A stretch of DNA of 64,000 bases from Microbacterium sp. VKM Ac-2870 (GCF_015350795.1 NZ_JADKSH010000005.1:62001-126000); one strand, 5' to 3'. Shown: positions 44,641 to 54,952, counted from the first letter of the stretch. Numbers and translations are program-made. The notes: a model not told the origin generated them from the sequence alone.

Positions 44641-46128
44641 ATGACCGCACTGGAGCGCGCGATCCGCAGTCCCGTGCCCGTTCGGGACTTCGGCGGCCGA
44701 TCACCGTTGCACGGCCTCGATCGCCGCAGCGTCGGTTTCGTCGATGTGATGGCGCAATCGGTCTCCGCCGTCGCACCGGCTGCTGCCGCGACGACCGTCA
44801 CCGTTCTGGTGGCGGGTGTCTCCCCGGGCGGGGTGATCGTGTCGATCCTCCTCGCAGGTGTGCTCAGTCTGCTCGTCGCCTCGACGGTCGGGCAGTTCGC
44901 GCATCGGCTCGCAGCATCCGGCGCGCTGTACACGTACTCAGCGCGCGGGCTCGGCCCGGTGGGCGGACTCGCGACGGGGGCGGCGGCCGTTGTCGGCTAC
45001 GGCGCGGTCGCGATGTTCGCGCTCCTCGGCGGCGCGTATTACACGGCGCTGATGCTGAGACCTCTGTGGCCGAGCGTCGACGGCCCGCTCGGCATCGGCT
45101 CGATTCTGCTTGCGGAGGCGGGGCTGCTGGCGCTCGTGCTCGTGCGCGGCATCCGCATCTCCGCACGCGTGGCCCTGCTCGTCGAGGTCGCTTCCGTGCT
45201 GCTCATCGTCGCGTTGCTCGTGGTGCTCCTGACACGCATGGGTTCCATCGACCTCGGGGCGCTGCTGCCGTCGCACAACGAGGACTCACCGCTCGGCGTG
45301 GGCGCGGGAGCGCTCATCGCGCTGACGGCCTACGTCGGCTTCGAGAGCGCGGCAACGCTTGGCGTCGAGGCGCGCGCACCGCTGCGGTCGATCCCCCGCG
45401 CGGTGCGGGCCACCGTCGTGATGTCGCTCCTGCTCTACCTCCTGGCGGCAATCGCGCAGGTCGCCGGCTTCGCCGCGCTCGGCCGCGACTTCGCGGCGAG
45501 CGCTTCTCCTCTGAACGAGCTCGCGGACGCCTTCGGTGTCGGGGGGTGGGCGAGCATCGCTGATCTCGGCATTGCCGCATCCTTCCTCGCCTGCGCCATC
45601 GGTTCGACGACGGCGCTCGCCCGCGTCCTGTTCGCGATGGGACGCGATGGGGTCGTGCCCCGCGTCGTCGGGCGCACGCACGCGCGCTTCGGGACGCCGA
45701 TCGGCGCGATCGGCGTCGCACTGCCCGTCGTGGTCGGCGTTCCGCTGAGCCTCGTCGGATGCGGGGTGGAACTGCGCGACGCGATGCATCTCACGATCGC
45801 CGTGGGCGGCATCGGTTACATCGTGTCGTACGTGTTCGCCTGCGTCGCGGCACCGCTGTTCCTCCGCCGCATCGGCGAACTCACTCCCACCGTCGCGGTG
45901 ATCGCCGTGTGCGCCGCCGCCGCCCTCACGGGTGCGGTGATCGGTTTCGCGGCGGCGGATATGGCGGCTGGAAGCGTGTCGGTGTGGGTCGCCGCCGGCA
46001 TCGGGGCTGTCTCGACGGTGCTGATCGCGTGGCGTCTGCGACGCCCTCTCGGTCCTCTGGGGGCGTACGACGTACCCGTCGCCGCCGCCGTTCTCGGCGG
46101 TGTCGCGCGGGATCAGCGGGATGGCTGA
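44641..46128 (+). CDS. APC-family permease, divergent copy
   Basis: 495 residues, 12 helices. SVGFVDVMAQSVSAVAPAAAATTVTVLVAG at the start and LIALTAYVGFESAATLGVEARAPLRSIPRAV are the conserved APC positions. It is divergent from the first APC gene and followed by an IclR regulator whose ATG overlaps its stop by 8 bases. This is a second transport unit, possibly for the same or a related amine. GGAGG lies before the ATG. Confidence 0.92.
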   Translation: MTALERAIRSPVPVRDFGGRSPLHGLDRRSVGFVDVMAQSVSAVAPAAAATTVTVLVAGVSPGGVIVSILLAGVLSLLVASTVGQFAHRLAASGALYTYSARGLGPVGGLATGAAAVVGYGAVAMFALLGGAYYTALMLRPLWPSVDGPLGIGSILLAEAGLLALVLVRGIRISARVALLVEVASVLLIVALLVVLLTRMGSIDLGALLPSHNEDSPLGVGAGALIALTAYVGFESAATLGVEARAPLRSIPRAVRATVVMSLLLYLLAAIAQVAGFAALGRDFAASASPLNELADAFGVGGWASIADLGIAASFLACAIGSTTALARVLFAMGRDGVVPRVVGRTHARFGTPIGAIGVALPVVVGVPLSLVGCGVELRDAMHLTIAVGGIGYIVSYVFACVAAPLFLRRIGELTPTVAVIAVCAAAALTGAVIGFAAADMAAGSVSVWVAAGIGAVSTVLIAWRLRRPLGPLGAYDVPVAAAVLGGVARDQRDG

Positions 46129-46831
46129 GACACGGGCGGGCCGCGCCGAGCCGGCGCTCTCTGCGCGACAGCCGCGCGCCATCCATACCGCGCTCACGGT
46201 GTTGGAGGCAGTCGCGGAGCTCGGCGCCGGAGTCACAGCCAAGGAACTCTCCGCCCGGCTCACTCTTCCTCGCGCGACGACCTACCGCCTGCTCAATCTG
46301 CTGGTGCAGGACGAGTACCTCGTCCGCACGCCCGACCTCTCTGGATTCGCGCTGGGCGCGAAGGTTGCTCAGCTGGCGGCGGCGGCCGTCCCCCGGCGTC
46401 TCCCCACGCTCGCGCGCGATATCGTCGCCGACGTGCGCGGGGAGATGCGTGGCGGCATCCACGTCGCTGCCTACGACGACCGTCGCCTACAGCTTCTGGA
46501 CGAAGACCCGGACTTCCCGTTCAGCGACCCCGTGCGGCTCGCACGTGAGCCGGAGCGTTACGCCCTGGGGGCGCTCATGCTCCTCGCGGCGGGCGATGAC
46601 GGATCTGTCGCCGCTGCCGCGCGCATCGAGCTCTCGCACATCGGCGGCGTGCGTCGCGTCGATGCCACTGTCGTCGGCTACGGCTGCCTCGCCGTGCCCC
46701 TGCACCGCTCCGACGGCGGCATCGCGGGAGCAATCGCCTTCGCCGGGCCGCGGCACCGAGTCGTGGATGCCGACGACGTTCTCGCCCGCCTCGCTCCCGT
46801 TGCAGAACGCCTCGCTCCCTACATCGCGTGA
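46121..46831 (+). CDS. IclR-family regulator
   Basis: 236 residues from the ATG at 46121 (an in-frame GTG at 46100 is possible). Winged helix near residues 15-70 (ALTVLEAVAELGAGVTAKELSARLTLPRATTYRLLNLLVQDEYLVR), then the IclR effector domain to the C-terminus (VVGYGCLAVPLHRSDGGIAGAIAFAGPRHRV). IclR proteins bind small acids or aromatics and often control their neighbours; here the permease and perhaps the amine oxidase operon are candidate targets. It overlaps the permease stop. Confidence 0.9.
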   Translation: MAETRAGRAEPALSARQPRAIHTALTVLEAVAELGAGVTAKELSARLTLPRATTYRLLNLLVQDEYLVRTPDLSGFALGAKVAQLAAAAVPRRLPTLARDIVADVRGEMRGGIHVAAYDDRRLQLLDEDPDFPFSDPVRLAREPERYALGALMLLAAGDDGSVAAAARIELSHIGGVRRVDATVVGYGCLAVPLHRSDGGIAGAIAFAGPRHRVVDADDVLARLAPVAERLAPYIA

Positions 46832-46954
46832 GCGCCGGTCGACGACATGGACGGCACGGGAAAGCTCGGTGTCCCAGTTGGTCGCGACGAGGCGTCGCGG
46901 GCCTCAGACCGTGACGTGCATCGCCGCACACTCGCGCAGGTGCGCGCCGCCCTC

Positions 46955-49531
46955 CTAGGAGTCGATACCGAGGTTCGCGTCGTCGCCGAGCAACCCGCTC
47001 ACCACCGGCACGTTGCCCGTGATGACGGGAATGCTCGTGGTCATGGTGGGTACCGATGCCGACAGCAGCGTGCCGTCTTCGCGCAGCGCATCGCCGATGT
47101 CGCTGATCGTCGGGCGCCCCGACAGCATCGGGCCCTGACCTCGCAGCGGCACGGTGAGTGAAGCCCCGGGCTCGATCACCAGCGGCTCACCGCGCACCGA
47201 GAACGAGACGGGCTGGCCCTGGCCGGCCTCGACGCGCATCCGGTCGGCGGTGACCTCCACCGTCAGCGGCGTGCCCTGCCACTGCAACCGGAAAGACAGC
47301 GACGGCCAGTCCTTCGGAAGGCGCGGGTCGAAGCTCAGCTCACCGTAGTGGTCGCGCATGCCACCGAAGCCGGCCACGAGCGCCGTCCACACGCCACCCG
47401 CCGATGCGACGTGAACGCCGTCTGCGGCGTTGTGATGGAGGTCGCCGAGGTCGACGAAGATCGACTGCGAGAAGTACTCCAGCGCGAGGTCCTGATACCC
47501 GACTTCGGCAGCCAGGATGGCCTGCACCACCGCAGACAGTGTCGAATCGCCGGTCGTGAGCGGGTCGTAGTACTCGAAGTCGGCGAGTTTCTCGTCGTCG
47601 GTGAAGTGGTTGCCCTGCAGATACAGCGCGAGCACGACGTCGGCCTGCTTCAGCACCTGGTAGCGGTAGATCACCAGGGGGTGGAAGTGCAGCAGCAGCG
47701 GACGCTGCTCGGGCGGTGTGTTCTCCAGATCCCATACCTCGCGCTCGAGGAAGACCTCGTCTTGAGGGTGGATGCCGAGTCCCTCGCTGTACGGGATGTG
47801 CATCGCCTCGGCGGCGGCATCCCACGCGTCTGCCTCGGCCGGGTCGAACGAGAGCCGCTGCACCATCTGCGCGTACTCTTCGGGTGCCCTCTCCGCGATC
47901 TCGCGCACCACCCGTGCGGCGAACCGCAGGTTGAATCGCGCCATGACGTTCGTGAAGAGGTTGTCGTTGACGACCGTCGTGTACTCGTCGGGTCCGGTGA
48001 CACCGTGGATGTGGAACACCTCGGGCTGGCCGTCTTCGGTGTAGCGCCAGAAGCCGAGTGTCGCCCACAGCCGCGCCGTCTCCACGGCGATGTCCACACC
48101 CTCGCGGTAAAGGAACTCGTCGTCTCCGGTCGCGCGCACGTACTTGGCAAGAGCAAAGCTGACGTCGGCGTTGATGTGGTACTGCGCGGTGCCGGCAGCG
48201 TAATAGGCCGAGGCCTCCTCGCCGCTGATGGTGCGCCAGGGGAACAGGGCGCCGGCCTCGTTCAGCTGAGCGGCCCGACGCCGGGCGGCCGGAAGCATGA
48301 GGTAGCGCATCCGCAGTGCGTTGCGTGCCCACAGCGGGGTCGTGTACATCAGGAACGGGAGCACGTAGATCTCGGTGTCCCAGAAGTAGTGACCGCTGTA
48401 TCCCGAACCCGACACACCCTTGGCGGGAACCCCCTGCCCGTCCGCACGCGCCGCGGCCTGCGCGAGCTGGAACAGGCACCACCGGGTGGCCTGCTGCAGA
48501 TCGTCGCGGCCGCCGATGACGACGTCGGAGCGATCCCAGAACGCGCTCATCCACTCGCGCTGGCGTTCGAACTGCCGCTCGACGCCCTCGGCGCCGACCC
48601 GGTCGAGGGCACGGCGCCCACGATCGACCAATTCCCGTGCGGGGACACCGCGCGAGGTGTGATAACTGACCAGCTTCGTGACCGTCACCGGCACGCCGGC
48701 CTTGGCCTGCACGCGGTAGACGTTCTTCGCGATGTCGGGCTCGACGAGAGTGCGCGACGAGTACTCGTTGTCGGTCTCGATGAGATGGTCGGCGACGACC
48801 GCGATCGTCATCCCGGACGCCGTGACGCGATACGCGAGCGCCGCGCGGTCACCCGACTGCCAGTACTCCTCGGGCTGCAGAACCCGGTCTTCGATTTTCT
48901 CGGCCTTGCGCGGATCGAACCCCTTGGCGCGCCCGTTTCCCGGAGCCGCACCGCCGTAGACGTCCTCACCGTCTTGGCGGTTGATGAGATGGCAGGTCAC
49001 GGTGACGGGTGCGTCGCTGTTGAGCACGGTGACGGTCACTCGCATGATCGCGAGATGGCGCTCTTCGAACGACACCATGCGCTCGAAATCGACCACGACG
49101 TCCTTGCCGCTGGGCGTCATCCACCGCACGTGGCGGGTCATCACACCCTGCCGCATATCGAGCGCGCGCTCGTACTCCCGGATGTCGGAGACATCGAACG
49201 ACAGCGGCTCATCGTCGACGTAGACGCGCATGACCTTGGCATCCGGCGCGTTGATGATCGTCTGGCCGACCTCGGCGAAACCGTAGGCCTGCTCGGCGTG
49301 CCGGATCGGGAAGATCTCGTGGAAGCCGTTGATGAAGGTACCGTGCTCGTGCGCGTACCGCCCCTCCGGCTGGTTGCCGCGCAACCCGAGATACCCGTTG
49401 CCGAGCGCGAACAGCGTCTCGGTGACACCGACGTCGTCGAGCGAGAAGCGCTTTTCGACCAGACGCCACGGGTCGACCGGGAAACGATCGCGATCCAAAG
49501 TGTGCATCCCTTCGTGGTTCCGGGCGGTCAT
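46955..49531 (-). CDS. GH65 disaccharide phosphorylase
   Basis: 858 residues from the ATG at 49531. Glycoside hydrolase 65 layout: N-terminal beta-sandwich, (alpha/alpha)6 barrel with FWDTEIYVLPFLMYTTP, the general acid Glu516 in VTGPDEYTTVVNDN, and the phosphate-site region near the end of the barrel, then C-terminal sheets. It would phosphorolyse maltose, trehalose, kojibiose or a similar alpha-glucoside to beta-glucose-1-phosphate and glucose. The next gene upstream is a beta-phosphoglucomutase, as in the mycobacterial Rv3400-Rv3401 pair. The ATG overlaps the stop of that gene. The exact sugar is not clear. Confidence 0.92.
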   Translation of the reverse strand: MTARNHEGMHTLDRDRFPVDPWRLVEKRFSLDDVGVTETLFALGNGYLGLRGNQPEGRYAHEHGTFINGFHEIFPIRHAEQAYGFAEVGQTIINAPDAKVMRVYVDDEPLSFDVSDIREYERALDMRQGVMTRHVRWMTPSGKDVVVDFERMVSFEERHLAIMRVTVTVLNSDAPVTVTCHLINRQDGEDVYGGAAPGNGRAKGFDPRKAEKIEDRVLQPEEYWQSGDRAALAYRVTASGMTIAVVADHLIETDNEYSSRTLVEPDIAKNVYRVQAKAGVPVTVTKLVSYHTSRGVPARELVDRGRRALDRVGAEGVERQFERQREWMSAFWDRSDVVIGGRDDLQQATRWCLFQLAQAAARADGQGVPAKGVSGSGYSGHYFWDTEIYVLPFLMYTTPLWARNALRMRYLMLPAARRRAAQLNEAGALFPWRTISGEEASAYYAAGTAQYHINADVSFALAKYVRATGDDEFLYREGVDIAVETARLWATLGFWRYTEDGQPEVFHIHGVTGPDEYTTVVNDNLFTNVMARFNLRFAARVVREIAERAPEEYAQMVQRLSFDPAEADAWDAAAEAMHIPYSEGLGIHPQDEVFLEREVWDLENTPPEQRPLLLHFHPLVIYRYQVLKQADVVLALYLQGNHFTDDEKLADFEYYDPLTTGDSTLSAVVQAILAAEVGYQDLALEYFSQSIFVDLGDLHHNAADGVHVASAGGVWTALVAGFGGMRDHYGELSFDPRLPKDWPSLSFRLQWQGTPLTVEVTADRMRVEAGQGQPVSFSVRGEPLVIEPGASLTVPLRGQGPMLSGRPTISDIGDALREDGTLLSASVPTMTTSIPVITGNVPVVSGLLGDDANLGIDS

Positions 49532-50259
49532 GGGGTGACGAATGCCGAGAGGTCGTCGACGACGAGCGTCGCGCCGAGGTCGAGGAGAGCCTGCGCGCCC
49601 GCACCGCGATCGACGCCCACGACTAGGCCGAAACCGGCGGCGACCGCCGAGGCCACACCCGAGTGCGCGTCTTCGATCGCGGCGCTGCGCGCAGGGTCGA
49701 CGCCCAGTGCCCGGGCACCGGCGGCGAACATGTCGGGGGCGGGCTTGGAGCGCAGGCCGTCGCGAGCGGAGACGACGCCGTCGACCACGATCGCGAAGAA
49801 GTCGCGGATGCCGGCGACGGCGAGGACCTCTTCGGCGTTCTTCGAGCTCGACACGACGCCGATCGGCGTGCCGGCCGCGCGCAACTGCTCGATGAGCGCC
49901 AGCGATCCGGGATACGGCGCGATCCCCTCGGTGCGCAGTACGCGGGCGAAGAACTCGTTCTTGCGGTTGCCGATGCCGCAGACGGTGTCGGCGGTCGGCG
50001 GGTCGCTGGGGTCGCCCCACGGCACCTCGAGGTCACGCGAACGCAACAGGCTCGCGACGCCGTCGTAGCGCTGCATGCCGTCGAGGTGGCGGTAGTAGTC
50101 CGCCTCTGTGTACGGGGGTTCGATCCCCCACGCGACGAAGAGGTCGGTGAACATCGTCTGCCAGGCGTGCATGTGCACCTCGGCGGTCGGCGTCAAGACG
50201 CCGTCGAGGTCGAACAGAACACCGTCGAGAGCGCAGAGGTCGGGAAGCTCGGCTGTCAC
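49528..50259 (-). CDS. beta-phosphoglucomutase-type HAD hydrolase
   Basis: 243 residues from the GTG at 50259. Motif I FDLDGVLTP, cap-domain HAWQTMFTDLFV and YYRHLDGMQRYDGVASLLRSR, motif II GVVSSSKN, the Lys in LRSKPAPDMFAAGARALG and motif IV AIEDAHSGVASAVAAG; this combination is typical of beta-phosphoglucomutases that convert beta-glucose-1-phosphate to glucose-6-phosphate. A TACGCT -10 box ends 6 bases before the GTG (leaderless). It is coupled to the GH65 gene. Confidence 0.9.
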   Translation of the reverse strand: MTAELPDLCALDGVLFDLDGVLTPTAEVHMHAWQTMFTDLFVAWGIEPPYTEADYYRHLDGMQRYDGVASLLRSRDLEVPWGDPSDPPTADTVCGIGNRKNEFFARVLRTEGIAPYPGSLALIEQLRAAGTPIGVVSSSKNAEEVLAVAGIRDFFAIVVDGVVSARDGLRSKPAPDMFAAGARALGVDPARSAAIEDAHSGVASAVAAGFGLVVGVDRGAGAQALLDLGATLVVDDLSAFVTP

Positions 50260-50265
50260 GGACTC

Positions 50266-50271
50266 AGCGTA
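50266..50271 (-). promoter_or_regulatory. -10 box of the phosphoglucomutase-GH65 operon
   Basis: Minus-strand TACGCT, 6 bases before the GTG at 50259. Confidence 0.45.
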
Positions 50272-50326
50272 GTGGGCGCCTGTGACCGGGTCGTGACAGC
50301 GCGCTTCGCTGCGGCCCGCACCGCTT

Positions 50327-51517
50327 TCATTCGCCGACGACGGCCAGGGTCTGCCGAGCGATCTCGAGCTCTTCGTTCGTGGGGACCACCAGCACGGTGA
50401 CCGCCGAGTCATCGGTGGAGATCCTGCGGATGCCGCGCTCGCGCGGCTCGTTGCGCGCGGGATCGATGTGGATGCCGAGGAAGCCGAGCGTCGCCATCGC
50501 CTCCGCGCGCACGAGAGGCGAGTTCTCCCCTACGCCCGCGGTGAACGAGATGACATCCACCCCGCCCAGCTGGGCGATGTAGGCACCGATGTAGGCGCGG
50601 AGGCGGTGGATGTACACGTCGAAGGCGAGCATGGCCGCCCCGGCGCCCTCGGCGCGACGGTCTTCGATGTCGCGCATGTCGGAAACACCGGCGAGGCCGA
50701 CCATGCCGCTGTGCTTGTTGAGGAAGTCGTCGAGATCCCCCGGGCTCATCTCCTCGCGGCGAGCGAGCACCAGCAGCACCGACGGGTCGAGGTCGCCCGA
50801 GCGCGTGCCCATCACGAGACCTTCCAGCGGCGTGAGACCCATGGAGGTATCGACCGAGTGGCCGCCGTCGATCGCGGTGATCGATGCGCCGTTGCCGAGG
50901 TGCAGCACGAGCTGCTTGATCTCGCGCAGCGGACGGCCGACATACTCGGCCGCCGCCTCGCTCACAAACTTGTGGCTGGTGCCGTGGAAGCCGTAGCGGC
51001 GGATGCGGTGCTTGCGGGCGATGGTCTGATCGATGGCGTACGTGTAGGCCGCCGGTGGGAGGGTCTGGTGGAATGCCGTGTCGAAAACCGCCACATGCGG
51101 CAGGTCGGGAAAGGCCGCGCGCGCCGCGCGCACACCCTGCACCGCACCGGGGTTGTGCAGCGGGGCGAGCACCGAGAGCTCGTCGATGTTGATCTCGACG
51201 AGGTCGTCGATGAGCGTCGGGCGGAAGAAGCGCGCGCCGCCCTGCACGACGCGGTGACCGACCGCGGTCGGTGCCTCTTCCTGCAGCGACGGACCGTACT
51301 CCTCGAACGCGTCGAGCATCACCTGGAAGCCAGCGGTGTGGTCGGGGATGGGCAGTTCGCGCGAGAAGTCGGCATCCCCGGCCTTGTGTCGAGCGAAACC
51401 GAGCGGCTGACCGATCCGTTCGACGAGGCCTGACGCCAGCGCGGTCTGCGACTCGACGTCGACGAGCTGGTATTTGAACGACGAGGAGCCGCTGTTGATG
51501 ACGAGGACGACGGTCAT
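50327..51517 (-). CDS. ackA: acetate kinase
   Basis: 396 residues, the usual size. VLVINSGSSSFKYQLVD at the N-terminus, HRVVQGG, FDTAFHQTLPPAAYTYAI, GFHGTSHKFVS and LGNGASITAIDGGHSVDTSMGLTPLEGLVMGTRSGDLDP hold the phosphate- and acetate-binding His and Arg residues; FTAGVGENSPLVR is near the C-terminus. It interconverts acetyl phosphate and acetate with ATP. Overlaps the pta stop by 4 bases (pta-ackA operon). Confidence 0.97.
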   Translation of the reverse strand: MTVVLVINSGSSSFKYQLVDVESQTALASGLVERIGQPLGFARHKAGDADFSRELPIPDHTAGFQVMLDAFEEYGPSLQEEAPTAVGHRVVQGGARFFRPTLIDDLVEINIDELSVLAPLHNPGAVQGVRAARAAFPDLPHVAVFDTAFHQTLPPAAYTYAIDQTIARKHRIRRYGFHGTSHKFVSEAAAEYVGRPLREIKQLVLHLGNGASITAIDGGHSVDTSMGLTPLEGLVMGTRSGDLDPSVLLVLARREEMSPGDLDDFLNKHSGMVGLAGVSDMRDIEDRRAEGAGAAMLAFDVYIHRLRAYIGAYIAQLGGVDVISFTAGVGENSPLVRAEAMATLGFLGIHIDPARNEPRERGIRRISTDDSAVTVLVVPTNEELEIARQTLAVVGE

Positions 51518-53667
51518 GCGTTCATTCCTTGCTGCTGAGGATCCTGTGCCTGGATCGCGGTGATCGCGATGGTGTTGACGATGTCTTCGACAAGCGCGCC
51601 TCGGGAGAGGTCGTTGATCGGCTTGTTGAGCCCCTGGAGGACCGGCCCCATCGCGACCGCGCCGGCGGAGCGCTGCACCGCCTTATAGGTGTTGTTGCCG
51701 GTGTTCAGATCGGGGAAGACGAACACCGTGGCGCGTCCCGCGACATCCGAGTCGGGCATCTTGGCCCGTGCCACGGCCGCGTCGGCCGCCGCGTCGTACT
51801 GGATGGGGCCTTCGACCAGCAGCTGAGGTGCACGCTCGCGCACGAATGCCGTCGCCTGGCGCACCTTGTCGACATCCTCGCCCGAACCGGACTCACCGGT
51901 CGAGTACGACAGCATCGCGATGCGCGGGTCGATGCCGAACTGGCGCGCCGTGGCGGCGGACGAGATCGCGATGTCGGACAGCTGCGTCGCGGACGGGTCG
52001 GGAATGACCGCACAGTCGCCGTAGACGAGCACCCGGTCGGCGAGCGCCATGAGGAAGACGCTCGAGACGACGGAGACTCCGGGACGGGTCTTGATGATCT
52101 CGAATGCCGGGCGGATCGTGTGGGCCGTGGTGTGGGCCGCACCGGAGACCATGCCGTCGGCGAGTCCGAGGTGCACCATCATCGTTCCGAAGTACGAGAC
52201 ATCGGTGATCGTGTCGGCGGCTTTCTCGTAGGTGATGCCCTTGTGCTTGCGCAGCTCGGCGTACTCCTCGGCGAACCGGTGGACGATCTCGGGATCGAAG
52301 GGGCTGAGCACCTGCGCCGCTGCGAGGTCGAGTCCGAGCTCGACCGCGCGACCGCGCACCTCGGCTTCGTCGCCGAGGATCGTGAGGTCGGCGATGCCGC
52401 GGGCGAGCACCGTCGCTGCCGCCTTGAGCACTCGGTCGTCGCCGCCCTCGGGCAGCACGATGCGCTTACGCTCGGTGCGTGCCCGCTCCAGCAGCTGGTA
52501 CTCGAACATGAGCGGCGTGACGACGGTGGAGTGCGCGAGACCGAGCGCCCGGGTGAACTCGTCGGTGTCGACGTTCTGCTCGAACAGGGCGAGCGCCGTG
52601 TCGAAGCGGCGCTGCGATCCGGCGGCGAGCCGGCCGCGCGTTCCCATCACCCGCACCGCGGTGTCGTACGTGTCGAGATCGGTCTGGATGATGGGCAGGG
52701 GCGAGTCGAGACCCACCATGAGGTCCTGCACCGCCGGCGGCAGCGGGAAAGGCCCGTTGAGGATGATGCCCGCGATCGAGGGGAACGTGCCCGACGAGTT
52801 GGCCAGCAGCAGACCGAGGAGCACTTCGGTGCGGTCGGCGGGAACGATCACGACCGCGCCCTCGGTGAGTCTCGGGAGGATGTTGTTCAGCGACATGCCC
52901 GCGATCACGACGTCGAACACCTCGCGCGTCAGCAGGGCCTCGTCACCACGCAGCAGCGCACCGCCGAGAGTGAGCATGATGTCGCGCACGGCGGGAGCGA
53001 CGAGCAAGAGGTCTTCGGGGATCGACCACACGGCGACCGCCGCCTCGCGGTTGCCGTCGACGGCGGGCACATCCCGCACGACGGCACCGATCGCGCGGTT
53101 GATCTCGTCGAGTCGGTCGGGGTCGGCGCGGTTCGTGATCACCGCGAACAGTTCCGCGCGCTGATGGGTGATGTCGGTCAGCGCGAGCTCGGTGAGCTGG
53201 GCGAGCTGCTGCGGCGTGCGCGCTTCGCTGACCCCCAGGCGGTCGCCCTCATGGCCGCGACCGTTGAGGACGACGAGCACCGGAGCACCCAGGTTGGCGG
53301 CGATACGCGCGTTGTAACCAAGTTCGCTGGTCGACCCCACATCGGTGAAGTCGCTGCCGACGACGACCACGGCGTCGCACTTCGCCTCGACGGCCTTGAA
53401 CCTCTCGACGATGCGCGACAGAGCGGCATCCGGGTCGCGGCGCACATCGTCGTACGTGACGCCGACCGACTCTTCGTAGTCGAGGTCGACGCCGATGTGC
53501 CCGAGCAACATCTCGAGCACGTAGTCGCGCTCATCGGTCGATCGCGCGATCGCTCGGAAGACGCCCACGCGGGGGGTCGAACGAGTCAGTGCGTCGAGCA
53601 CTCCGAGGACGATCGTCGACTTGCCGGACAGGCCCTCGGTGGAGGTGATATAGATGCTCTGTGCCAC
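51514..53667 (-). CDS. pta: phosphate acetyltransferase
   Basis: 717 residues, the long actinobacterial/enterobacterial type. The N-terminal third is a P-loop domain (YITSTEGLSGKSTIVLGVLDAL), the middle is a DRTGG domain, and the C-terminal third is the PTA/PTB catalytic domain (VLPEGGDDRVLKAA, DGMVSGAAHTTAHTIRPAFEIIK, FPDLNTGNNTYKAVQRSAGAVAMGPVLQGLNKPINDLSRG). It forms acetyl phosphate from acetyl-CoA. The GTG start is preceded by TAGGCT at 7 bases, consistent with a leaderless transcript. Pairs with ackA. Confidence 0.96.
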   Translation of the reverse strand: MAQSIYITSTEGLSGKSTIVLGVLDALTRSTPRVGVFRAIARSTDERDYVLEMLLGHIGVDLDYEESVGVTYDDVRRDPDAALSRIVERFKAVEAKCDAVVVVGSDFTDVGSTSELGYNARIAANLGAPVLVVLNGRGHEGDRLGVSEARTPQQLAQLTELALTDITHQRAELFAVITNRADPDRLDEINRAIGAVVRDVPAVDGNREAAVAVWSIPEDLLLVAPAVRDIMLTLGGALLRGDEALLTREVFDVVIAGMSLNNILPRLTEGAVVIVPADRTEVLLGLLLANSSGTFPSIAGIILNGPFPLPPAVQDLMVGLDSPLPIIQTDLDTYDTAVRVMGTRGRLAAGSQRRFDTALALFEQNVDTDEFTRALGLAHSTVVTPLMFEYQLLERARTERKRIVLPEGGDDRVLKAAATVLARGIADLTILGDEAEVRGRAVELGLDLAAAQVLSPFDPEIVHRFAEEYAELRKHKGITYEKAADTITDVSYFGTMMVHLGLADGMVSGAAHTTAHTIRPAFEIIKTRPGVSVVSSVFLMALADRVLVYGDCAVIPDPSATQLSDIAISSAATARQFGIDPRIAMLSYSTGESGSGEDVDKVRQATAFVRERAPQLLVEGPIQYDAAADAAVARAKMPDSDVAGRATVFVFPDLNTGNNTYKAVQRSAGAVAMGPVLQGLNKPINDLSRGALVEDIVNTIAITAIQAQDPQQQGMNA

Positions 53668-53674
53668 ACGATCC

Positions 53675-53680
53675 AGCCTA
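53675..53680 (-). promoter_or_regulatory. -10 box of pta (leaderless)
   Basis: Minus-strand TAGGCT, 7 bases before the GTG at 53667. Confidence 0.45.
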
Positions 53681-53791
53681 TGTTGGCACCCGATGCCCCC
53701 GTGGGGGATCTGCCGGAGAAAACCTTCCGCTTCCCCTGAAAACCCTCTGCCTCTGAACGCCTGTCGTCGATGCTCCCGGGCAAAAGAAAGA

Positions 53792-53875
53792 CTCTCCGCG
53801 AACCCGGCAGAGCCCGGTTACCCTTGCTACGTTTCCGTCCTGGGGGAGTTGGCCTGGGTGCCGCCTCGCGGAGAG
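53792..53875 (-). ncRNA. ffs: signal recognition particle RNA (4.5S, small type)
   Basis: On the minus strand a perfect 10-bp terminal stem (53866-53875 with 53792-53801) encloses a rod-like structure with the SRP domain IV at its tip: CAGG, then ACG-GAAA-CGT, then AGCA, the two sides of the symmetric loop that binds Ffh M-domain and the apical tetraloop. The tetraloop is GAAA rather than GGAA. The stem is followed by TCTTTCTTTT (53782-53791), a good terminator, and TAAACT upstream is a -10 box. Inner pairs such as GGCGGCA with TGCCGGG support the fold. The mature RNA may be a few bases longer at each end. Confidence 0.9.
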
Positions 53876-53884
53876 CTGTGTGCC

Positions 53885-53890
53885 AGTTTA
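53885..53890 (-). promoter_or_regulatory. -10 box of the SRP RNA gene
   Basis: Minus-strand TAAACT, 9 bases before the 5' stem of the SRP RNA. Confidence 0.5.
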
Positions 53891-53924
53891 CCCGACGACG
53901 GACCCGGGGCTCGCCAGAGCGGGT

Positions 53925-53930
53925 TAGCAT
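53925..53930 (+). promoter_or_regulatory. -10 box of the moxR operon
   Basis: TAGCAT, 33 bases before the moxR ATG, which has a CAGGGAGA ribosome site. The divergent SRP RNA promoter is 35 bases away, so the 296-base gap pta-moxR holds the ffs gene plus these two promoters. Confidence 0.45.
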
Positions 53931-53963
53931 CGAGCAAGCACCGCCGCTGAGACAGGGAGACGC

Positions 53964-54944
<981 letters not shown>

Positions 54945-54952
54945 GGCTGCAC

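Noticed and set aside
49503..49531. A later start for the GH65 gene at 49507
   Set aside because: The ATG at 49531 overlaps the upstream stop (ATGA) as in other coupled genes here, and the later ATG has its purine run touching the codon with no spacing.
47348..50068. A 906-codon plus-strand frame opposite the GH65 and phosphoglucomutase genes
   Set aside because: Spans two well-recognised minus-strand genes and has no recognisable motif or ribosome site.
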